Assembly (NCBI GenBank): GCA_001566295.1
Contig: KQ964251.1
Coordinates: forward strand, 749,838 to 813,837
Direction: 5' to 3'
Length of the DNA: 64,000 bases
Origin: Microdochium bolleyi
Taxonomy: Eukaryota; Ascomycota; Sordariomycetes; Xylariales; Microdochiaceae
The number at the start of each line of letters is the position of its first letter. Position 1 is the first letter of the stretch. The translations under genes and the position numbers were made by a program. The notes beneath the pieces were generated by a model that did not search any database, was not told the DNA's origin, and saw nothing but the letters and a program-made list of their open reading frames with translations. Of this stretch, positions 12,135 to 24,322 are shown piece by piece.

Positions 12135-14511
12135 TCAAAGGTGCTGAACGGCCAGCAAGGCATCGTCGCCCTCAGATGTCATCATGTTGCTGCCAGACAT
12201 GCGTCCGGGCTCGAAAGAGGGCAGCTGAGGGGGCTGTGCCTGGGCCTGACGCTCGCGAAGTTGGCGCAGCTCGGTCATCATGGCCATAGAAACTTGGTTG
12301 CGAACTGCTATTTCGCGCTCAAGACCCTGCTTCGCCTCCTCGAGCTGCTGCATCCTTGTCTGGTACGTCTGAACCTCGATTTTGAGGCGCTTGTTCTCGG
12401 CTTCGATATCGTCATCCGCAGGAGCTCTGCGCTTCCGGCTAGGCTTGTCACTGCTGGCAACGCTGACACTATCTTCGCGGTCCTCAGGAACAGCAGCGTC
12501 GGCCTCGGTGGTCATCGGAATGAAAGGGCTGCCGGTGTGCACACGTCGAAGATGCTCGTTGAGGTTCTCGAGTCGGGAAAATCCCTTGCCATCGTGCCGC
12601 TTGCAGTTAACGTGCGGGCAGTTGAGGGGGTTCTTGGGTCCGCCGTGCTTGCCGTGGACTTCGCGCTCGTGACGGAGGAGACCGCCCGAGTAGGTGAAGC
12701 CAGGAAGCTTCTCGCAGCCTTCAGCTGGGCACTTGTAAGGCCGGTCGTGCTTGTCCATGTGCTTGCTACACGAGATCATTAGTATTTGGTCATGCGAACT
12801 GGGATCTGAACATAAGACCATGGCGACTTACCTCCACTCGCATTTGCGAGAAAACTCTCTGACCTCGTCCGTGCATCCGGCCGCCGTGCAGCGATACTTG
12901 CCATCTCTCGTCTTCATGATCTCGCGATCTGGCTTTGGGATCGGTTTCATGCGCGAAGGCACAGGCGAGCCGCTGGATCCGGCGCGCGACTTGGCCACGC
13001 CGGGTGGTGTAGGCGAGGCATCTTCAGGCGTGGGCGGTCCGAGGAACGGCAACGAGGGCGAGGGCGATGCGTGGTCGAGAAGAGCGGGCTCGTCGTTGTT
13101 GAACACCTCGAGATCGTGCATGTTGTGCAGCGGGGAGAAGCGGCCGTTCGCAAGATCGCCGTGGTTGCTGTTCATGCCCATCGCGCTGGACGTCCGCCTG
13201 TCGGACTGCTGAAGCATCTTGGGCTCGTAAAAGCCGACGACACTCATGGTATGTTGGTAGTCGCTGAGGGCGCGGTTGAAGGGACGGTTAGGGCTGAATG
13301 CGAAGAGGAAGTCGAGCCTGGAGCGGTTGTTGTCGCGGAGGCGCGGCGCAAGGGTGTAGAGGCGGTAGAGGCTGCCCCCAGGGCCTCGCTCGAGGCGGAG
13401 GGAGAACTCGACGTTCTTGTATCGGAGAGTGTCGTCCAAGGCAGCTGTATGCTGGGCCACGCGGGTGTCGCCTAGTGGATGGCGGGAGGCAACGGTCAGT
13501 GACTCGACGGCGGCCTGAGAAACGAGGTCGCAAGTGGGGTGGGGAGATGTCAGGTACGGGGCGCACTTGCAGCCCGGGCTTGCAGCCGCAGATCCGATGC
13601 CTAAGCGTAGAGATGCGAGGCCGCCAGCGTGCAGCAGGAGGCAGGAACGCCCGCCAAGCAGGGTGACTCAGCCACGTCTTGCCACGCCACAAGAGGCACA
13701 GCTCAAATGCCGAGCGGTCCGACGACCTCCACTGACCTTTCAGGCAGCGACAGGGAAGACGATGGGAAGTGGCACCTACAGCTCGGTTTGTCAAGGGCAG
13801 GCAAGACTCGCACAGCATAAGTCCAGTCGTCCTTGTTCGCGTCAGCCCTGGCGGCACCGATCGGCTCCTGTGCAGCTATATATACACACGCACGCGTTCT
13901 TGTCAGCAAGGGTGTCCTGGCTATTGTCCCCGCAGCCTCCGTGCTTGACGGAGAAAGGTGACCGGCATGACTCCAGCTTGGCCGCCTGAAGTCTAGTCTG
14001 CTCCGAACAGCCCGCCGTCTGCCTGTGGCAACATCGAGGGGGGAGGGGTTGTGAAAAGCCCATCCATCAGGCATAAGAAGGCCAGCGATGACTCACGTTC
14101 AATGTGTTGGTCTTGTTCACTGGGAGGGCTCGGAGGGCCGCCAACCGTCGTCGCCTTCGTGGGCCACGCTGACAGTGCCGGGTCGATGACAGCAGAGTCC
14201 ACGAGGACTGGGCCAAGGGCGGCGGCCATCGACATGGACTGGCCTGCCTCTCTCTTCATGGTTTCCTGGTGGCGGGCAGCGAAGCCTGCCTGAGCCACGG
14301 CACGCGACGACTGGTCCGCAGCTGGGCACGTGAACGGGTCATCGCCGGAGCCATCCTCGACCGGCTGCTGTGGCAGTCCATCTGCAAGGAGCATGGACAT
14401 GTAGGCATCCTCGTCGAAGCCTGCAGATGACGAGGGTCCGATGCGCCCTGGCAGCGTCGGCCACGAGAGTGGGATGCCACCCTCCCCAAATGCGCCCTGT
14501 GAGCCACTCAT
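12135..14511 (-). CDS. C2H2 zinc-finger transcription factor with C-terminal coiled coil
   Basis: Exons 14511-14097, 13471-12832 and 12765-12135 join in frame to 561 residues. The N-terminal exon has an acidic stretch (FDEDAYMSMLLADG...) that could be an activation region. The second exon is Pro/Ser rich and runs into three consecutive C2H2 fingers (about 332-420): CTAAGC...HMDKH, CPAEGC...HEREVH and CPHVNCKRHDGKGF...HLRRVH. A KRRAP basic patch and a heptad-rich region (IEAENKRLKIEV...) follow, suggesting dimerisation. The 12831-12766 intron splits finger 1. The first intron (14096-13472, 625 nt) is long for this genome. The second exon has coding-type codon choice from its acceptor onward, but an internal ATG at 13247 in good context could start a shorter form. 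Target genes cannot be inferred. Confidence 0.85.
13876..13886 (-). promoter_or_regulatory. TATATATA-type element inside the long first intron
   Basis: The alternating T/A run reads as a TATA-like box on the minus strand, about 410 bp upstream of exon 2 of the C2H2 gene. It could serve an internal promoter producing a form starting at 13247. It may equally be a chance AT run. Confidence 0.25.
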
Positions 14512-16835
14512 GTTGCGTCACTGCAGGCAGTCTCCCTGGCAGCCTTGTGAATGGTCGTGCAATGTGCTGTCAATGGTCGCCTGATCCTGTGCACCTCTAA
14601 CTTGTCGTGGTTCCACCGCCACACCGTGCGGTCACCGGTAGAGAAAATGTTGGTTATTGAGGCCCGGTTGTGAGGCTATGATGGCTTTGGTGATGTGTAA
14701 GTTGTTGACAGGATGTGTTCTGTTCTGGTTGGTGGTGTTATTGGCAGAGATGTCGCGGACTTTCTGGCCTGAGTATCACAGGACGACGAGTCTACGCAGC
14801 CGAGGACTTCTCTACTTATTCGGTATTGCTCATTACTTTACTGTTGTTTCCCGCGACGAGGCATCAAGAGCAGCCCAGGCTCCTTATTTTGACTGGGCCA
14901 CCATTTGTTCTTCCGACAGCTGGGGCATCGGATAGTGCCTCTGCCGTTGTTCAGACCAACGCTGCCGTCGGCCAAGCACGAACGACCAAGTCTTTGAGGC
15001 AGTCTCCGTGGCTGTTCGGGACAACATTGTCGAAGGTTCCTGGCGAGGCTGTCGAGGGATGTTGATTGTGTGCCTGTCTGTTGCTGCGGTGGTGGGGAAA
15101 TCTGCCCTGGGATTGCGGCCTTGCAGTCGATGGAGCAATTCTTTTGCGCCTTTGCTGCCCGTTTGCAGGAGTGGCGTGTGTGTGGTCTTGCAACGGTGCG
15201 GATGAAACGAGGCGCACTCGAGGCCACACGGAAAGCTTCTGTTTGCACGTGGAAACAGTATTCACACTTATGACTCTGAAACATCTAAAAATATGCAACC
15301 ACGGACATGCCGTGTCAGTTGCATCGTGAGCCAGCCTGATCTCGATGCTCGCTGGCCTAGGACTTTGCCGAGCTTGGGTTCCACCTGATGCATACTCGCT
15401 CGCACCTTTTCCCCTAAATGTTTTCGAGATCCGGTCCTTCTAGAAAATGGTAGCCCCCTATGTGCTATCACGGAGCAGAACAAGACAGCCTGGCACTAGC
15501 TCACTACTCCACACCATTCCGCATCATACTCTTGTTCTTCCTGGTAACGGGCAATGCATTCCACCTTGTCTCGCGTCCAGTAGTCGCCTCCACCCTTGAG
15601 CGTGTAGTAGAGTTGCATGTGAGGACGTGCAGGTTGGTGGCTCAGCTTCACTGTGGCGAAATGTCACGGCCAGGCAGCCACTCCGGGACATCCGCCATGG
15701 GAATCTCCACAACTGGGCAGTTTGTGGGAAAGTTGAACAGACTGCCCGCATAGGTATTTCTCATGGCCTGCCTGCAGTTGAGTTTGCCAAGAATGCTGCC
15801 TAAAAGGCAAGTCTTGGTCAGGTGCTGGCGATACGCAGTGTCAAGATCACAGTCATCGCTCCATGCATGGCTGAGAACCACTTTCAGCATCGTTCAAGCA
15901 CTTCCCCAGGGTTTCTACTCGTACAGTTTCTCTATAAGCAGCCTATCACCTTAATAAAGAGTACTCGGGTGGTGGATTCTGCTCTTCGCGCCGGGCCACA
16001 GCTTTTTTCTGGTTTTAACCATGGTTTTACTTCAACATTGTTAAAAGCCCGAGACTTGCGACAGTTATGACCAGCAGCTCCTTGGTGCTGTTGGTGAACG
16101 AGGCAAATGATTGTCCATTCCATTAGGATCCTTGGATAATAGGCTTGCATATCGACAGATAGCAATGTCCAGAGAAGCGCAAAGGATACTAGCTTTCCTC
16201 TTTGCAGAGGAAGGAGCAAACAATGTCACAGAGAACTTTGCCCCATCGTAAAATACTCAGCCTCTTTCCCGCAAACTCCCCAGCAATGATCCCCAGGCAC
16301 AACTCATCCTACATGCCTTATGCAATGAACACTGCATCATAACTCTTGTTCGCCTAAGCTGACTGTCGCGCATCTCCTGTACGGCCTCTCAAGCGCCTTG
16401 TGGGATGCAGGTCATCAAGCGGTTCCCAAAGCGGTAATTTGTTTCCTCGAAAGTGGTCGCAGCTAATCAGAGGCTCGGATCCAGCTAATCAGAGCAGTGC
16501 AACGCGTCTCCAGCGGTTCCTGGCGCGGCGCGAGATCGCACCTGCGGGACAGTGGGGGCTGCACCACTTTGAGGGGGCCAGCGGGACCAGGGGCCGAATA
16601 ATATGCTGCTGCCCAAAAGAAAGCCCATCACGTTTCCTTCCAACAGAATCCAGAGACCACTGATAGCGACATCTTTGAAGCCGATGCACGCACAGCTTGC
16701 CAGGCAAAGGACCAAACCATTTCGGCCCTAGTGCCTGAATCCCGGCTGCTGTGCTGAACTCGTCTCCAACTGACCGCTCGCCTGGGGTCTCACTCACCTC
16801 AATACTTGACCGGGCCAGTCCGGTAGAAATTCAAC
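14512..16835. other. Divergent 2.3 kb intergenic region
   Basis: This is the shared upstream region of the C2H2 gene (-) and the dCMP deaminase gene (+). Open frames reach about 150 codons on both strands but lack family motifs, splice-consistent extensions and codon bias. No RNA gene or repeat is recognised. Such long upstream regions are common for fungal regulators. Confidence 0.6.
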
Positions 16836-18253
16836 ATGCTGATAGGCATATGTGGCGGTGAGCCTACTGTAACCAGCAACCAGATCGAGCGAGTATTCCT
16901 GACTAACGAACGACAATGCAGCAAAATGCGCCGGCAAATCCACGGTGGCTCAGTATCTGATAGACCACCACGGCTTCAAAAAGCTGCATCTCAACGATGA
17001 GAGCATCCCCGCACAAAACGGCGGTGCTTCCGCCCAGTCGACGACGGCGACGGGAGACAGCCCCCCGGCCGGCATCAACGGCAAGCACTTGACGTCACTG
17101 CAGACGACCAAGCTGAGCCGGAGAGGAGCACCCGAGCACAGTTTCGCCAGTGTCACTGCCCTGCTCGACCATGTCACGCGGCACTGGCGGTCCCGTTGGG
17201 TGACGACGGACATCCACAACGAGGCCGTACTTGACGCTCTGAGCAGGCGACCTTTCTTCATCCTGCTGAGCGTCGACGCGCCGGTGACTGTACGCTGGCA
17301 GCGGCACCAGCAGCGCCAGCGCGAGCAGCAGGGCTCAGCCTACCACTCCTCGTCCCGGTCCTCTCAGTCCTCATCGCCAACACGCAAACCTGGCGGCGGC
17401 GGCACCACCCTCACCACCACCGGTAACGACGACGACGACGACGACGATACGCAGGCGCCCTCCTCTCTCGAGACCTTCGTCTCCGAGTCCGACGCGAACC
17501 TCTACGACCCGCACACCGGCGTGCTGGCCCTCATGTCGCGCGCGGCTGTGCGCCTGCTCAACACGTCGTCGGACCTCGCGCACCTGTACGCGACGCTGGG
17601 CAAGCTCGACCTCACGAACCCGGACCGCCTCCGCCCTTCGTGGGACAGCTACTTTATGCAGCTCGCGTCGCTCGCCGCGCAGCGCTGCAACTGCATGAAG
17701 CGCGCCGTGGGCTGCGTGCTCGTCGACGGCGTCAAGCGCACCGTCATCAGCACGGGCTACAACGGCACGCCGCGGCACCTGCGCAACTGCGGCGACGGCG
17801 GCTGCCCCCGCTGCAACTCGGGCGACTCGGCGAGCGGCGTCGCGCTGGGCACGTGCCTGTGCCTGCACGCCGAGGAGAACGCGCTGCTCGAGGCCGGGCG
17901 CGAGCGCATCCGCCAGGGCAGCGTCCTGTACTGCAACACCTGCCCGTGCCTGACGTGCAGCATCAAGATCGTGCAGGTCGGCATCGGCGAGGTCGTGTAC
18001 AACCAGGGCTACAGCATGGACACCGAGACCGCCGAGGTCTTCCGCAGCGCCGGCGTGCGCCTGCGCCAGTTCTCGCCGGTGAGTTCGCTCTGCGAATTCT
18101 TTCTTTCGCTCTCCACCCCTTTCCCCTTTCCCCTGCTGGAGACTTGTTATTGCGCGAGGTAGCTTCTCATAGGATAAGACCCTGTCACTAACAGTGTGTG
18201 GAATATAGCCGGCTAATGGGTTGATACACTTGGAGAAGATGGAGCTGTACTGA
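16836..18253 (+). CDS. DCD1: Deoxycytidylate (dCMP) deaminase with N-terminal kinase-like domain
   Basis: Exons 16836-16857, 16922-18078 and 18209-18253 join to 407 residues. The enzyme converts dCMP to dUMP, feeding thymidylate synthase. The first exon codes only MLIGICG and completes a P-loop-like GxxxxGKST motif across the intron. The N-terminal half resembles a nucleotide kinase fold, as in other fungal Dcd1 proteins (FILLSVDAP, RWQRHQQR). The catalytic zinc domain is C-terminal: His and Glu in HAEENAL (about 323-325) and the two cysteines in CPCLTC (about 349-352). CMKRAVGCVLV and STGYNGTPRH are family signatures. The short last exon gives the conserved PANGLIHLEKME end. A low-complexity insert (Gln/Arg, Ser-rich, then seven Asp) at about 145-185 separates the two halves and is probably a disordered linker. 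Confidence 0.94.
17428..17449 (+). repeat. (GAC)n trinucleotide run coding poly-Asp
   Basis: Seven successive Asp codons, mostly GAC, lie in the low-complexity linker of the dCMP deaminase. A run like this can change length by slippage without breaking the frame. Confidence 0.8.
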
Positions 18254-18898
18254 AGAGGGTGGGTGCCACAGTGGGCCAGAACGAACCTGGCGCCATATGA
18301 TTAGATAACATGCACATTATACCTGATTGCCGCCAGGAGCTCGAACATACAATCGTGAAGGGGGGATGGAGCACGACCAAGCTACTTGCCATTCGTCTGA
18401 CGACCTAGGAAGGGAGCAGAAGTGTGATAACAGCAACTGCTATAACCAACAGGTAGATATGATTACACATGGTCACGTGGAAACAGTCATTGAAATTGGC
18501 TGAAATTAGGGAAGATTACAGTAGTTCTTGCTGTATGATGTCGTCCAACCTCTGCTTGCAACGCCCCAGGGACACCCCCATAAGCGACCGCAGACACCAC
18601 GAAGGAGCCCGCGGACGAGGGGAAGCGACTGTCCAAAATCCGCTGCGATTGTGTGATTCCGTATCAAGGGGGGAAGGGGCAAGGTCGCAAGCATTGAGCT
18701 ACAGTCCCACGCAGCCGTGGACGTGGGAGCGCCGTGCTGTGGTGCCTGGAAACCGGCCGCGTCGGTATCTCTGCTGTCCGTGAGAAAAACGCGCCGATTT
18801 GGGCGATTGTCGATCGACGAGGCGGGCCATGAATGGATGCGGGTATATTGTGGAGAGAAAGGCGAATGCGGTATCAATTGCGGTCAAGAGCGAAGTGC
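18254..18898. other. Convergent intergenic region
   Basis: The 3' flanks of the dCMP deaminase (+) and the small membrane protein (-) meet here. Only short, motif-free frames are present. Confidence 0.65.
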
Positions 18899-19081
18899 TT
18901 ATACGCGCGAGGCGGCGGCGGCCTTCTTGGCCTTGCTCTTGGCGAGCATCTTCGAGATCCAGAGACCAAGGAGACCGATAGCGACGAGACCGACCATGAC
19001 GAAGACGGCGGTAGGGCCCTTGTTCTCCTCGACCCAGTTGGAGCGCTTGGCAAGCGCGAAGGTGGTGTCAATGGCGGCCAT
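18899..19081 (-). CDS. Small single-pass membrane protein, 60 residues
   Basis: A single exon codes a 60-residue protein. A hydrophilic N-terminal half (MAAIDTTFALAKRSNWVEEN) is followed by one hydrophobic segment at about 26-47 (AVFVMVGLVAIGLLGLW...). A basic, Ala/Lys-rich tail (KSKAKKAAAASRV) ends it. This is the layout of a small organelle-membrane subunit or proteolipid. Codon use is strongly biased to C/G in third position, and the ATG has a purine at -3 and a G at +4, both supporting a real gene. I do not recognise the family. It does not match the small subunits I could compare from memory (Tom5/6/7, Qcr10, Pmp1, Ysy6). Confidence 0.7.
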   Translation of the reverse strand: MAAIDTTFALAKRSNWVEENKGPTAVFVMVGLVAIGLLGLWISKMLAKSKAKKAAAASRV

Positions 19082-22056
19082 TTTGAAGGTCTGTATTCTC
19101 GGGCAAGAGGGTTAGTAAAGTGTCAATGGAATAGATAACCGAGGCCGGGCAAAGAGAGCCCCGGGACCCTGGATAGACAGTTTGCGATCTATTCGCGCGA
19201 TGCGCGCAAGCTCTGCTGGTCAATTGACGGCGCTGCTTGCGCAGGACCTGGGTTCCATGTGCGTCTCGTGAGGGACACGCAGATGGGTCAATTGCCATGA
19301 CAAGCTCGCTGGCGGCTTCTGATGGGGGCAGCCAGCCGACCTGAGTTGTGTTGTTCTTTTGTTGATGTCTCGGATCGAGGACCGGTGCGGAGACGGGGGG
19401 AGCGTGCAGGAGCGCAGCAGCAGGGAGACCTACGGGTGATGACGACGGCGTCGGTGGTTGGAGGTGGCGGAGGATTAGGATTGATGAGGGAGAGGAGCGA
19501 ACAGCACCGGGCTCTGGAACAGGATTGGACTGGGCTGGCGGGATGGACAGGCGCAATCGGGACGATGCTCAGAGTCAGGCGAAGTTGAAGAGGAAAAGGA
19601 AGAGATTGGAGGAAGCGTGAAGGGGGACTGCTATGTGGAAAAAGGGCAGAGCAGGTGTGGAGAGAAACAAAGGCTTGGCTCCTGCGGGCGGCGGGTGCAG
19701 GCGTTGTTTTCTCTGCGCGATTTTGCAGGCCCCCCCGGCTCTCTGATGTGGGCTCTCCGGGACTCCAGTCGCCCGCAGCAAAAAGACTCGCGCGCCCCCG
19801 GGCCTGGCGACACGACGGAACGGAAGCCAGGAGCCACCACCACCACGACGAGCAGCAAGCAACCTGGGAGCACCAGCACACACCCGCAACAGCACCAGTC
19901 GCCTACACCAGGAGTCCGTACCAGCAGCACCTGCAGCAACCACACCTGCCCGGACACCTTCACCTTCACCTGCGGCGAACCAGTGTGGGGCCTTTCAGGA
20001 ATCTACACATCCGGCACTGTGCAGCACCCCCATATCAGGCTAGTGCGCACCGCAACGACCGATCATGGATGGATGTTGGGGGTGGAGGAAAACCTCGCAC
20101 GTCTGGTCCGCCCAGGTCGTTCAAGCATTTCCGGTGCTGTGCTGAGCTGTGCCGTGCTACAGTAGTTATGCTGAGTACCCGCGAGTCCATATAATACCCT
20201 CATCCGGGGTGCCTGGGCCTGGAGCGCGAATTCTGCATGGCTGCTGCTCAAGCGCGTCTTGGGAAAGCTGGGCGAAATGGAGCCCGCCTGCGGAGCATTG
20301 ATCGAGCACGAGCGCCTGGGCTCGCTGGGCAACGAGCAGCAAGACCTTGCCCATCGCAGCGACCGAGACGGGGCTTGACGGGCGTGGAATGTTTTTCGCG
20401 GCAGCTGCTGGCTGATCGCCACGGCACTGTGCAAGGCACGGCCCTCGACCCCCATCCTTCCACCTCGTCGCTCGGCGGCGGCGGCGTTCATGGTTGCCGG
20501 GGTTCGCGACCAGCCGGCCCCATCTCGCCCGCGCTGGTACGCAGGTACCTGGCTCGCTGTGGGTCCCCTCTGCTGCGTGGGGCGGCTCCTGCTTGCCTCA
20601 GTCTGTCCAATCTCTCGCGGTCGGCCACAGCAGAAACTGCACCAAGGGTCGCCGAGCCGCGGCGGTGTCGCAACCACTCGGCGGCGGCGAGATGGGGAAC
20701 AGCGGAGCCTGCAGGGTCACGTCGATGGCCCCGGGACGACTTATTTGCAGGCGACGAGATTGGCAGGGCTGCGCGCCATTTACGGAGTAGGATTTGCGGC
20801 ACTTTTCAGATGTTCCGTGCGCCGCCGCCCATGCGCACGACGTCGTGGGACTGAGCACTCGCGGGATAATGCGGCCTGCAGGACAAGTGCGGCAGATGCA
20901 GCAGCTCTCTCCGCAAGACTTTGCGATGAAGCCGCGCGATTTTTTCGACTGGCTCGCGCCGCGTGTCTCTTCCAAAGGCAAAGACCTCAGGCCGCGTCGA
21001 CGCATGGATGAGCGAGTCCCTCAACCGCGACTGGGAAGCACGACGACGGGTCGCTCCCAATACCATGCCTGGTCCAGGGATCCTTTGCTTGTGATATTTG
21101 GTCATTCTGATGGTCCAGGAGAACCGCCCTTTCGCCAAGAAAGGATTTGCACCGGGCAAGCGACGACCAGAGCCTCGAACGGCGCTTCAGCCATGAACAA
21201 CGAGTCCCAGGTTGCACATTGGATATGACGGCGAGATAAGAGCCTCATTCATCTGAGATACGGCCTGAGTGGATGTTGTTGTTGCTCGGAGGACCTAGGC
21301 AGGCCTGCCCGGTCCATGTCCATGTCTGGACTGGGTGATTTCAGCTATCGCCAGCTGACTTGCGCAACAAGTCCCCATCCGATTCATCTGCGGGTGAGCA
21401 CCATTCATGCATGTTGATTGGAAGATGCCCATGTCAGGCGTGCCCAGCGTGGTCCATGATCGTGAACACTGCCGGGCGGTCCTCAAGCTGGCAGCTGAGT
21501 AGCACGAGTATTCGCAAGAAGCACGCACCGTTGTCAGTCCCTGTAGACCGCGAGGGTGAGAATTGCTTGTATCAAACAAACGCAAAGCTTGGGGCACCAG
21601 CAACAATAATAAAGGTTGCTGGGATGTGAGGAATGGGAGGTGAAATTGAGGATGCTTCCGTTGTGGAGCTCCCAAAAAGCCTAAAGCACAGTGCAGTCCG
21701 CCGTGTTTCAACTCCGTCTGGCTCCCCTGCCCGCTCTCGTGCCCATAGTGACGGCTGTCGTGCGGGAGAGCGTGATCGCAAGTTTCGGTAACCTCGCTGA
21801 AGATTCGGGGGGAAGTCATCGAGAAGCGGCTGATCCCGGCGGCACGCGGGAATTTTGGTGTGATGAAAGAGGAGAGAGGCTTGCCGTTGTGCACGCGTAT
21901 GCGCAATGACGATGACGACGGTCCTGGTCTCCCGAGGTCGCCGGTCACAAGCCACGGCTTGCTAGATCGCTGGCTGTGGCTAGCCTCATAACGAGTCAGG
22001 CTGAGCTTGCTGACAACATCGAGACGCAATTGAGGACGAGCTCTCTCGAATTGGAT

Positions 22057-22251
22057 GCTGCGAACATCATGCTATGGGGTGCTTTCCACGCGCAGATATT
22101 GCATACTTTTGTTAGTCGCCTTGTCTGTTGTGCATCCAGCTCTGTCGCTGCTGCGAACATCATGCTATGGGGTGCTTTCCACGCGCAGATATTGCATACT
22201 TTTGTTAGTCGCCTTGTCTGTTGTGCATCCAGCTCTGTCGCTGCTGCGAAC
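22057..22251. repeat. Perfect 93-bp tandem duplication
   Basis: The unit starting GCTGCGAACATCATGC occupies 22057-22149 and is repeated without a mismatch at 22150-22242. The first nine bases of a third unit follow at 22243-22251. The 93-bp period is a multiple of three, so open frames run through it on both strands, but no protein family is evident. Identity of the two copies implies a recent duplication. Confidence 0.95.
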
Positions 22252-22811
22252 TTTGTCGAGTTAGCCGCTGAAACGAGATAGCAAGAGGTTCCTGGTGCGT
22301 GACCATGATTCGGCGGAATGGTGATTGGCTGATGGGCCCGCAAAGACTTCAGCTCCCAAGTGTGTCTTGCTCGTCCCAAACATCGCCTTGCCCGGGCTTC
22401 CCGGCGTGACTAGTTGGGCAAAGCACGATGTGCGCTGTCAACGCTTCAACCCATCTCAATTCGGGTGAGTTTGCTCCCGACACTGCGGTTTTGGGTTTAC
22501 AACACTGCGGAGCGTGTCCAACTTTTCCCTGGCATACCAGATGCTCCCGATATGAAGCTTGCGCAGCTGCAGGAAGCCAGTTATGAAAGCTGTCACATCC
22601 AAGCTTGGTTGACTTTGGTGTTGATAATGGGCGAGGATAGCACAACACTTCGACGACTTTGACGCCCCTTCGCGCTCATGATGAACCTCACTCCTGCTGG
22701 ATTGCGAGGTTGAAGAGAAACCGGGCGGCTCCTATGACGGATCGACGTGGCCAACGTGGAATTATACTGGTCCGGACTGTTGGACAGAGAAACAGAGAGC
22801 AAGGCTCGCTG

Positions 22812-22850
22812 ACATGCATGCATGGCCTGCGTGCATGGCTTGCATGCATT
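22812..22850. repeat. CATGCATG-rich inverted repeat
   Basis: The nine-base arms at 22814-22822 and 22841-22849 are perfect reverse complements, and each is itself built of overlapping TGCATGCA palindromes. A further GTGCATGG lies between them. It could form a hairpin or be a cluster of palindromic protein-binding sites. Confidence 0.7.
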
Positions 22851-24322
22851 CTTTGTCGTTTCTAGAAACCTGGGCTGAACAGTACCCGCGCAGAGGGAGA
22901 CCAGGTATCCAGCGTCCTGGAAATGGAAGTCCTGCGACCCGGCAGTTGCAAGAAAGTACAATGGTCCGACCAGGTACTCACAAGGATGAGGCAGGTCGTG
23001 CAGCCTGTCGAGAATGGATGCAGTCGCGTCACTTTGCTGCTAGAATCGAAAGAGTGACAAAGAGAACGTGAACTTGCATGTGATGCTCGAGGCAAAGAAA
23101 TTGATATGGGCAAGCGCGACTGTCCATCTACAGCTGCAGGTTCCAAGTTGGCACGAGCAGGATAAGGCACCACCAAGGAACTTGCTCACGTGCGCACATT
23201 GCCGCCCTCTAATCGTGCAGTGCAGCACAAGGTGGAAGTCTCCGGGCTGACTGACCTCTTGCGACTGCGAATGCTTCGCTGCAGTTTCCATGGCGGACGG
23301 GATTGAAAGACGCCTCTTGTATTCGTCGCCTGGTTAAGTTTTCCCAGACTCAACCCATGAACATGTGTGTGAGCTTGGTGTCCCCCGATTACCACCGCCT
23401 ACGCCGGCCGATGAGTTGCGTGTGGGCCATGCTCGACACTCAGCTGTGCAGTCCAACGGGCGATAAGTATCGGGAAGTTGCAAGTCGGAGATCTGATGAC
23501 AATGACGACGTCATCCACTCCATGTAGCGTGGAGGGCACGCGGAAGATGCCCCAACGTGGAAGGAGACGTTGAAGTGGCAAAGCCCTGCAGGAGTAGGAT
23601 ATACCGTTATTGATCAGAACAATAACCCCGGTGTGGTGAGTCCAGTTGCCCGAGACAATGCGATCAACCCGGCCGTTGAAAGCTTGACTGGCATCCAGCA
23701 CCGAGTGGGTGATGACACCACCCGGAAGGCCGCGCTGCCGCATCCGAACATCTCGGATTCGGGAGGAGCCTCACAGCGACAACTCCAACCTGGCCAAATG
23801 GCAGGCTGGCAGCGTTCCCCAGCTCGCATGCACAGACGCCCGAGTCCACTCGATTCGGTGGTGGGGTTCCCCTCCTCGCTTGTCAACCTTTGAGAGCAAC
23901 CTTGGAAGGTTGTGGGGGAGTTGAGATACCGATGGGATAGCATCCTCTGCAGTACATTTCGCTCTACAACGGGCAAGACTAGGAGCGTGTCAGACACCAG
24001 CCCGCAAATCGGTAAGCTCGATGTCGCTTACCTTGAGGTACCGATTGGGGAATTGGCCTCTGGGACCCCATTGGCGAGCTCGGACAGCGTGGATGCTTGG
24101 CATCACAGTCCTCCCACCATGTGAAGGCGCTGCGGCAGGCAATCCAAGTCTGCCTAGGGCAATCTTGCCGGGAAGAGAGCGTTCACGATCCCGCCTGCAA
24201 ACTGCTGGGCCGGATGGCTCAATGGCCCCGGGGCCGCCCACGTCGCTGCAGGGTCTTGCAACCTCTTGTCTTTGGCGGTGGCGGGCACCAGCCCACAATG
24301 CGATGCGGACCACCACGCCAGG

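Noticed and set aside
20063..20677. 204-codon minus-strand open frame in the gene-poor region
   Set aside because: Overlaps long frames on the other strand and in other phases; composition is Arg/Ser/Ala from GC-rich DNA and no family or splice extension was found.
21295..22029. 244-codon minus-strand open frame
   Set aside because: Irregular composition with clustered Ser, Leu and His and no motif; opposite-strand frames of similar quality exist in the same place.
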